DNA of 64,000 bases, taken from positions 52,086-116,085 of the forward strand of contig JAEYSE010000022.1 of the NCBI GenBank assembly GCA_023435025.1, written 5' to 3'. The notes beneath the pieces are model-generated. The model had not been told where the DNA came from and did not search any database. It was given only the letters and a program-made list of their open reading frames with translations. Below are positions 59,103 through 64,000 of this stretch, piece after piece. The first letter of the stretch is position 1, and each line of letters opens with the position of its first letter. A program made the position numbers and the translations under genes. The stretch comes from Bacillota bacterium (GTDB lineage: Bacteria > Bacillota > Clostridia > Christensenellales > CAG-138).

Positions 59103-60485
59103 ATGAGCAAAATCGTATTCGACGACCACTCCAATCTGCTGCGCGAGGATTACTACAAATATCAGGTGCAGGATGTCGCCACCCCCAACCTGTTCCCGGA
59201 AATGTTCCATTTCGATCAGGTGCCTAAGGTCGCGTTCAACTACCGCACCGTGCCCATGCGCATGCCTGAAGAGATTTGGATTACGGATACCACGTTCCGG
59301 GATGGTCAGCAATCCCGCGCACCGTTCACCCCTGCGCAGATATTGCGCATATTTGACCTGTTGCATAATCTGGGCGGTCCGCGCGGCATTGTGCGCCAGA
59401 GCGAATTTTTTGTATACAGCAAGCAGGATAGGCAGGCGGTGGAATTATGTCAGCAGCGCGGGTACCGCTTTCCTGAGATCACCACCTGGATTCGCGCCAC
59501 CGAAAAGGACTTTGACCTTGTCAAGGAAATCGGCGTGCAGGAAACGGGCATACTCGTAAGCTGCTCGGATTATCACATATTCAAAAAAATGAACATGACG
59601 CGCAAGCAGGCAATGGACCAGTATCTTAAGGTCATTAAGATGGCCCTGGAACGCGGCATCCGCCCCCGCTGCCATTTCGAGGATATTACGCGCGCGGATT
59701 ATTACGGCTTTGTGGTGCCCTTTGCCTATGCGTTGAGCCAGCTGAGCGAAGAATCCGGCATCCCCATCAAGATCCGCTGCTGCGACACGCTGGGCCTTGG
59801 CGTAGCCTATCCTGGCGCATCGATGCCCCGAAGCGTGCCCGGCATCATCTACGGCCTGCGGCATTACGCCAACATCCCAAGCAGTCTCTTGGAATGGCAC
59901 GGACACAACGACTTTTACAAGGTGGTCACCAACGCCGCTTCCGCCTGGCTCTATGGCGCGTCCGCCGTCAACTGTTCGCTGCTTGGCATTGGCGAGCGCA
60001 CCGGCAATTGCCCGCTTGAAGCCATGATCATAGAGTATTGCAGCCTGCGGGGTCATGAGGACGGCATGCGTCTTGACGTCATCACCGAAATCGCGGATTA
60101 TTTTGAAAAAGAGATCGGCTATGAGATCCCGCCGCAAACTCCGTTCGTCGGCAAGGATTTCTGCTCCACCCGCGCGGGCATACACGCGGACGGTCTTTTA
60201 AAGGATGAGCACATTTACAGCATATTCAACACCCAGGCCATACTCAACCGCCCGTCTACCGTGGTGGTAGACGCCCACAGCGGCCTCGCGGGGATCGCGT
60301 ACTGGATGAATGCGAACCTCCCCGCGTTAAAAGGGGCTGAGCCGATTTCCAAGAAACATCCGGTTGTGGAGCGCGTAAAGGAACGGTTGGATGCGCTGTA
60401 CGCGCAGGGGCGTACCACTTCCATGAGCAACGCGGAGCTTTTGGACATCTGCGCTCAACTTGCGCCGGAACTAACCGCAAAATAA
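59103..60485 (+). CDS. Isopropylmalate/homocitrate synthase-like enzyme (possible Re-citrate synthase)
   Basis: The 460-residue protein belongs to the HMGL-like DRE-TIM family. Catalytic motif TDTTFRDGQQS (residues about 60-70) and the His pair EWHGHNDFYK (around 262) define the metal and acyl-CoA site, and LGIGERTGNCPLEAM is also typical. It joins acetyl-CoA to a 2-oxo acid. No leu genes are nearby, and the C-terminus lacks the usual leucine-feedback LeuA domain. Some anaerobe relatives act as Re-specific citrate synthase or homocitrate synthase, so that activity is possible. I chose ATG 59103, with AAGGAG seven bases upstream. A strong terminator follows. Confidence 0.8.
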   Translation: MSKIVFDDHSNLLREDYYKYQVQDVATPNLFPEMFHFDQVPKVAFNYRTVPMRMPEEIWITDTTFRDGQQSRAPFTPAQILRIFDLLHNLGGPRGIVRQSEFFVYSKQDRQAVELCQQRGYRFPEITTWIRATEKDFDLVKEIGVQETGILVSCSDYHIFKKMNMTRKQAMDQYLKVIKMALERGIRPRCHFEDITRADYYGFVVPFAYALSQLSEESGIPIKIRCCDTLGLGVAYPGASMPRSVPGIIYGLRHYANIPSSLLEWHGHNDFYKVVTNAASAWLYGASAVNCSLLGIGERTGNCPLEAMIIEYCSLRGHEDGMRLDVITEIADYFEKEIGYEIPPQTPFVGKDFCSTRAGIHADGLLKDEHIYSIFNTQAILNRPSTVVVDAHSGLAGIAYWMNANLPALKGAEPISKKHPVVERVKERLDALYAQGRTTSMSNAELLDICAQLAPELTAK

Positions 60486-60503
60486 TAAAGTATTGTGCTT
60501 TTG

Positions 60504-60535
60504 AACCGCCCGCGTGTCAACGCGGGCGGTTTTTC
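60504..60535 (+). terminator. Terminator after the isopropylmalate synthase-like gene
   Basis: ACCGCCCGCG and CGCGGGCGGT pair perfectly around TGTCAA, followed by TTTTCTT. Confidence 0.9.
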
Positions 60536-60690
60536 TTGTTTTTTATTTCTTTTTATAAACTGAGATCAGGTTATAAGCAGGATAAGGGCGGTGTGATGTC
60601 GTATATGGTATCAGCGGTACACAAGAAAATGCTGCCTACTGTATCCCATCACAACCGGCCGGCCAACGCCCGCCGCACAAGGAGGGTGCC

Positions 60691-61239
60691 ATGGAGCAAA
60701 CAGATCTGTTGCAGCGCATTCAAAACGGGGACCAGGAAGCGTTTCGCGCGCTGTTTCACGCCTACGCGGAGCCTATTTACTATACTCTTTTTAAAAAATG
60801 CGGAAGTAAGGCGACCGCGCGGATGCTATTAAAACGCGTATTCCAGGATGTCCGTTCCAGCCTGAAACGCCAGGAGGAGGTGGACCCCACCGCCCTGTGG
60901 CTCAATGCCCTCGCCAATTGGCAGGCGGACACACATTTGTTCTGCAGGACCGAAACGGAAGCAGTGTGGCAGGACATGCAGACAGCCCGGCAGGCTGAGG
61001 CGCCGCAAGACACAGAGCATATCCAGGCGGAACCCGCACAGCCGGAGCTGCGCCGCGAGCCCTTCACGCCTCCAACGGCAAAAAATCGGCGGGTTTCTGT
61101 TGCAGGGCTCATCATTTTGCTTACCTTGGGTGTCTGCCTTATCTGGGTAACAGTGGGCCTGCTGATGGAAATACAGGTTCTGCCCCGCGTTGATCTTGGA
61201 TACGAATGGTTCAACACTGCCGTGTTCCATTTGTTCTAA
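60691..61239 (+). CDS. Sigma-region-2-like protein fused to a membrane anchor
   Basis: The 182-residue protein begins LLQRIQNGDQEAFRALFHAYAEPIYYTLFKKCGS and continues KRVFQDV, closely matching the start of ECF sigma factors (region 2.1-2.2). No region 4 follows. Instead there is a Gln/Glu/Pro-rich linker (about 85-130) and one membrane helix at residues 136-158, with a short outer tail. It might hold RNA polymerase or an anti-sigma factor at the membrane, or be a degraded regulator. AAGGAGG precedes the ATG. The gene is monocistronic between two terminators. Confidence 0.7.
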   Translation: MEQTDLLQRIQNGDQEAFRALFHAYAEPIYYTLFKKCGSKATARMLLKRVFQDVRSSLKRQEEVDPTALWLNALANWQADTHLFCRTETEAVWQDMQTARQAEAPQDTEHIQAEPAQPELRREPFTPPTAKNRRVSVAGLIILLTLGVCLIWVTVGLLMEIQVLPRVDLGYEWFNTAVFHLF

Positions 61240-61261
61240 ACAAAACCACACAAAAGAGCCA

Positions 61262-61284
61262 GCCCGCGGCGATAGGCCGCGGGC
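61262..61284 (+). terminator. Terminator after the sigma-like gene
   Basis: GCCCGCGGC and GCCGCGGGC pair around GATAG, followed by CGTTTTAG. Confidence 0.8.
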
Positions 61285-61402
61285 CGTTTTAGATTGCTGA
61301 ATACTCATCCCCCTGGAGGTGTGCGGGGGATCGCCATCCCGCCGCGCTTGGATCAAATATGACGATTGGTTGTGTAGCCGACGCATCTTTAACCTAAAAC
61401 CC

Positions 61403-61431
61403 GCTGATAAAGTCCGAAGGACTTTATCAGC
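61403..61431 (-). terminator. Terminator of the dCache diguanylate cyclase gene
   Basis: GCTGATAAAGTCC and GGACTTTATCAGC pair perfectly over 13 bp around GAA. On the minus strand GGGTTTTAGG follows. It lies just beyond the stop at 61438. Confidence 0.75.
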
Positions 61432-61437
61432 GTAATA

Positions 61438-62880
61438 TTATTCGATCATCTCATAACGGTCCTTTCCGTTGTCCTTTGCCTGATAAAGCGCCCTGTCCGC
61501 CCTGAACAGCAGCGTATTGGCCGAATCCCCCGGTTTGCATTCGGTAATGCCAAAGCAGACCGAAACGCAATAGGGCTTGAGCTCCTCATCCAAGCGGATT
61601 GATTCAAAGAACTTGCTAACGAAAGTTAAAACGTCTTCCCGCTCCGCCGCATAAAAGCCCGCAAATTCATCTCCGCCCCAGCGCGCCACGGTTGCATTTT
61701 CAAACGTCTGCTGCGCAAGCCTGCCCACGCGGATAATGACCTGATCGCCGGTCAAATGCCCGTATGTATCGTTGATGGCTTTAAAGTCGTCTATGTCAAA
61801 TATAAACAGATAGAACGGCTTGCCTCGGCTTACAGTAAGCGCATTGGTCAGCGCCTCGTTAAAGCCCCTGCGGTTCGTAAGGCCGGTAAGGGCATCCGTC
61901 TTCGCCATGGCGGAAAGCCGCTGCTCGTTCTTGCGGATGAGCCTGTCCACAATAAACACCACACACACGACAACCAATGCAAAAATGATCAAATCGTTTA
62001 CCATTTGCTCACTTTGTGTTCTCCTTAACACGGAAGCATCTTTGATGACCAATAAAAACCAGTTCATATCCTCAATATACTGGGTAATCATATAGCCGCC
62101 CGAGCGATTGTCCTGATACGCAAAACTCTGGAGCGTCTGCTGGGCTAAAACATTCTGCATGTTCACCCGGAGGGTCGGTATGTCAAACACATTGGTCTGG
62201 TAGATTTCGTCCGTATCCGTGCTGACCTGCACGACGCCCTCCCTGTTAAAAAGGGCGGTCTTCAAATCAAACTGATCCTCAAAGGATTTGAGCAGCGCCT
62301 GTACGCGGTCGAGCTTCAGCCCCACGCCGGTAACGCCCAGCAGCTTCCCGGATTCATCAAGGATACGGCAGTTGATAAACACTGTCAACTGGTGCTGATT
62401 GACCTCATCCGTGTCAATATCCAGATCATACGGCTTGTTTTTATCCAGGAAGGTATAATACCAGATATCGTGATCGTCCTTTGGAGAGATCACTTTGTTA
62501 AGGCCCCCGTGATAGTAATAGCGGCTGGTGCCTTCGGATACCACAAACGCAGTATCATACCCATATTGGTTCTTCAGTTCCGTCAGATATTCCGTAAGCA
62601 TATCCTGATGCTCTTTGGAATAATTGCCATGCGATTCCGCGAGCAGCCATGCTTTTAAAAAGCTGTCGTTGGCCATCGTCAGGGAAACCACAATGGGTCG
62701 CGCAAGCTCGTTGCGAATCTCCGCATAAATGTTGGTGGTGGTCAGCTTGGAAATATTGCAGATATCCTCTTTGATAATCGCGCTGTAGGATTTGTAATTG
62801 GTGGCGCCAACGGCTGCAAAGCCCAGCAGTATGATGGCGCAAATCAACAAATTGATGCGTATTTTGCTGGTTTTCTTCAT
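61438..62880 (-). CDS. dCache-GGDEF diguanylate cyclase
   Basis: The 480-residue protein has a membrane helix near residues 8-29. An extracellular dCache-like sensor follows to about residue 300 (YDTAFVVSEGTSRYYYHGG and LLGVTGVGLKLDRVQALL), then a second helix (IIFALVVVCVVFIVDRLI). The cytosolic GGDEF domain has an intact active site, ARWGGDEFAGFY, and begins with TDALTGLTNRRGF. It would make c-di-GMP when a small ligand binds outside. I chose ATG 62880 over an earlier start that adds 43 unlikely residues. It complements the HD-GYP enzyme encoded at 53092. Confidence 0.92.
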   Translation of the reverse strand: MKKTSKIRINLLICAIILLGFAAVGATNYKSYSAIIKEDICNISKLTTTNIYAEIRNELARPIVVSLTMANDSFLKAWLLAESHGNYSKEHQDMLTEYLTELKNQYGYDTAFVVSEGTSRYYYHGGLNKVISPKDDHDIWYYTFLDKNKPYDLDIDTDEVNQHQLTVFINCRILDESGKLLGVTGVGLKLDRVQALLKSFEDQFDLKTALFNREGVVQVSTDTDEIYQTNVFDIPTLRVNMQNVLAQQTLQSFAYQDNRSGGYMITQYIEDMNWFLLVIKDASVLRRTQSEQMVNDLIIFALVVVCVVFIVDRLIRKNEQRLSAMAKTDALTGLTNRRGFNEALTNALTVSRGKPFYLFIFDIDDFKAINDTYGHLTGDQVIIRVGRLAQQTFENATVARWGGDEFAGFYAAEREDVLTFVSKFFESIRLDEELKPYCVSVCFGITECKPGDSANTLLFRADRALYQAKDNGKDRYEMIE

Positions 62881-62962
62881 TATCCCACCGTTTAAGCTTT
62901 TGTTACTTGTTATATTACTATAAACGGCACGAAGCAACAACACATTTTGGAAAACGCCGGTA

Positions 62963-64000
62963 TTACAGCCCGAACAGGAGACCCAGCTGGTAGACGAACA
63001 GCGCCGCAATATACGCGATGGCGATCTGGTACACCACCATAAACGCCGTCCATTTGCCGCTGTTCAATTCCCTGCGCATGGTAGCTACAGCAGCCATACA
63101 GGGCACATACAAAAGCACGAACACCAGGAAGCTGAATGCTGATAGCGGCGTGAATGTTGAAGAAAGCGCTGTACGCACCGCACCCTCCGCCGCGCCCGCG
63201 GAAAACCCGTAAAACAGGCTCAGTGATGCAACTACCGCCTCCTTGGCGACAAACCCCGTCAAAAGCGAAACCGCCGCCTGCCAGCTTCCAAACCCCAATG
63301 GCTTGAGCGCGGGCGCGAGGAAGCCGCCCAAAGTCCCCAATATGCTGTTGGCCGCGTTCTCCACCATGGCAAAGCGGAAATCAAATGTCTGCAGCACCCA
63401 GAGCAGGATGCTCATCACCAGTATGATGGTGCCCGCTTTCTCCAGGAAATGCTCTACGCGCTCCCCCACGTGCTGCAGCGTATTTTTGAGCTGCGGGCGG
63501 CGATAGGGCGGCATTTCCATGACAAACGGGGCGTCTGCCCCTCGAAACAGCGTCCGCTTGAATACAAGGCCAGTTAGCACCCCAAAAAGCATACCAAGCG
63601 CATAGAGCGCAAACACCACCATTCCGCTGCCGCGCCCAAAGAACGCCCCCGCAATCAGCCCGTATACCGGCAGCTTTGCGGAACAGCTCATGAATGGCAG
63701 CAGAAATATGGTCATGCGCCTGTCCTTCTCATTTTCCATGGTACGCGCACTCATGGCTGCGGGCACCGTGCATCCAAACCCCATCAACATGGGAATAAAG
63801 GATTTTCCGGAAAGCCCGATACGCTTTAACGGCTTATCCATAATAAATGCCGTGCGGGAAAGATAGCCGCTATCCTCCAATATGGAAAGGCATAGAAACA
63901 GCAGCGCGATCTGCGGCAAGAATGTCAGTACGCCGCCTACACCTGTGATAATGCCGTCGCAGATCAGGCTGACGAGCCAGCCCGACGTATCCATGGATGT
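62963..64000 (-). CDS. feoB: Ferrous iron transporter FeoB, C-terminal part (cut by window edge)
   Basis: The last 345 residues or so of FeoB are visible, and the frame stays open to the right edge. The Gate and core membrane motifs are clear: LPQIALLFLCLSILEDSGYLSRTAFIMDK, GKSFIPMLMGFGCTVPAAMSART, FLLPFMSCSAKLPVYGLI and LLTGFVAKEAVVASLS. FeoB imports ferrous iron using an N-terminal GTPase that lies outside the window. The dCache cyclase gene starts 82 nt after its stop on the same strand. Confidence 0.95.
   Translation of the reverse strand, partial: TSMDTSGWLVSLICDGIITGVGGVLTFLPQIALLFLCLSILEDSGYLSRTAFIMDKPLKRIGLSGKSFIPMLMGFGCTVPAAMSARTMENEKDRRMTIFLLPFMSCSAKLPVYGLIAGAFFGRGSGMVVFALYALGMLFGVLTGLVFKRTLFRGADAPFVMEMPPYRRPQLKNTLQHVGERVEHFLEKAGTIILVMSILLWVLQTFDFRFAMVENAANSILGTLGGFLAPALKPLGFGSWQAAVSLLTGFVAKEAVVASLSLFYGFSAGAAEGAVRTALSSTFTPLSAFSFLVFVLLYVPCMAAVATMRRELNSGKWTAFMVVYQIAIAYIAALFVYQLGLLFGL

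Overview
This 64 kb window is a chromosomal segment of a Gram-positive, low-to-moderate GC member of the Clostridia. The basis is the gene order ftsK-rimO-pgsA-cinA-recA, a class B sortase and an LPXTG-like surface protein, strong AGGAGG ribosome binding sites, TTG and GTG starts, a flavodiiron protein, Hsp33, DegV and YitT families. The overall impression is of a Christensenellales-like anaerobe; this placement is inference, not a computed assignment. No phage, insertion sequence, CRISPR array or rRNA operon is visible.

Layout. 1-5 kb: a MATE pump cut by the left edge, a Nudix hydrolase, a hairpin-rich gap next to tRNA-Ala(GGC) that carries a duplicated tRNA 3' end and two 73-nt repeats, an MreB/Mbl homologue, and a lipoprotein-type class B sortase. 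4-8 kb: an M29 aminopeptidase, a YitT membrane protein and an Xaa-Pro aminopeptidase. 8-10.4 kb: an apparently autoregulated TetR operon with a flavodoxin, a secreted FMN-binding protein and a frameshifted membrane protein. 10.6-11.3 kb: a wall-anchored protein with Pro-Glu-Asp repeats. 11.9-20.3 kb: a LacI regulon in which lacI-pfkB diverges from a GDPD/ABC-transporter/MgtC operon, with twin matching operators at the two promoters. 20.4-30.7 kb: xylulokinase, a decayed diguanylate cyclase, a cupin, an uncharacterised helical protein, superoxide dismutase, flavodiiron protein, an SDR epimerase, a TetR regulator, a flavin reductase and an acetyltransferase. 30.9-32.5 kb: a SulP transporter. 32.8-39.7 kb: the ftsK-rimO-pgsA-cinA-recA housekeeping run. 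39.7-52.1 kb: small membrane proteins, Lgt, an MFS sugar transporter, an Eis-like acetyltransferase, methyltransferases, Hsp33, a TPR protein and a C69 peptidase. 52.3-58.7 kb: a GDPD and a tightly coupled four-gene operon (DegV, ICMT-like methyltransferase, GH3-like enzyme, 7TM-GAF-GGKEF-HD-GYP receptor). 59-64 kb: an isopropylmalate-synthase-like enzyme, a sigma-region-2-like membrane protein, a dCache diguanylate cyclase and the C-terminal part of FeoB.

The most original signals are the DegV/ICMT/GH3/HD-GYP operon, whose parts would suit making and sensing an acyl conjugate; a family of about 100-130-nt repeats placed downstream of genes, with compensatory base changes in a hairpin; a complex structured gap upstream of the MFS transporter; a membrane-tethered sigma-region-2-like protein; and the two-operator LacI regulon with an internal terminator.
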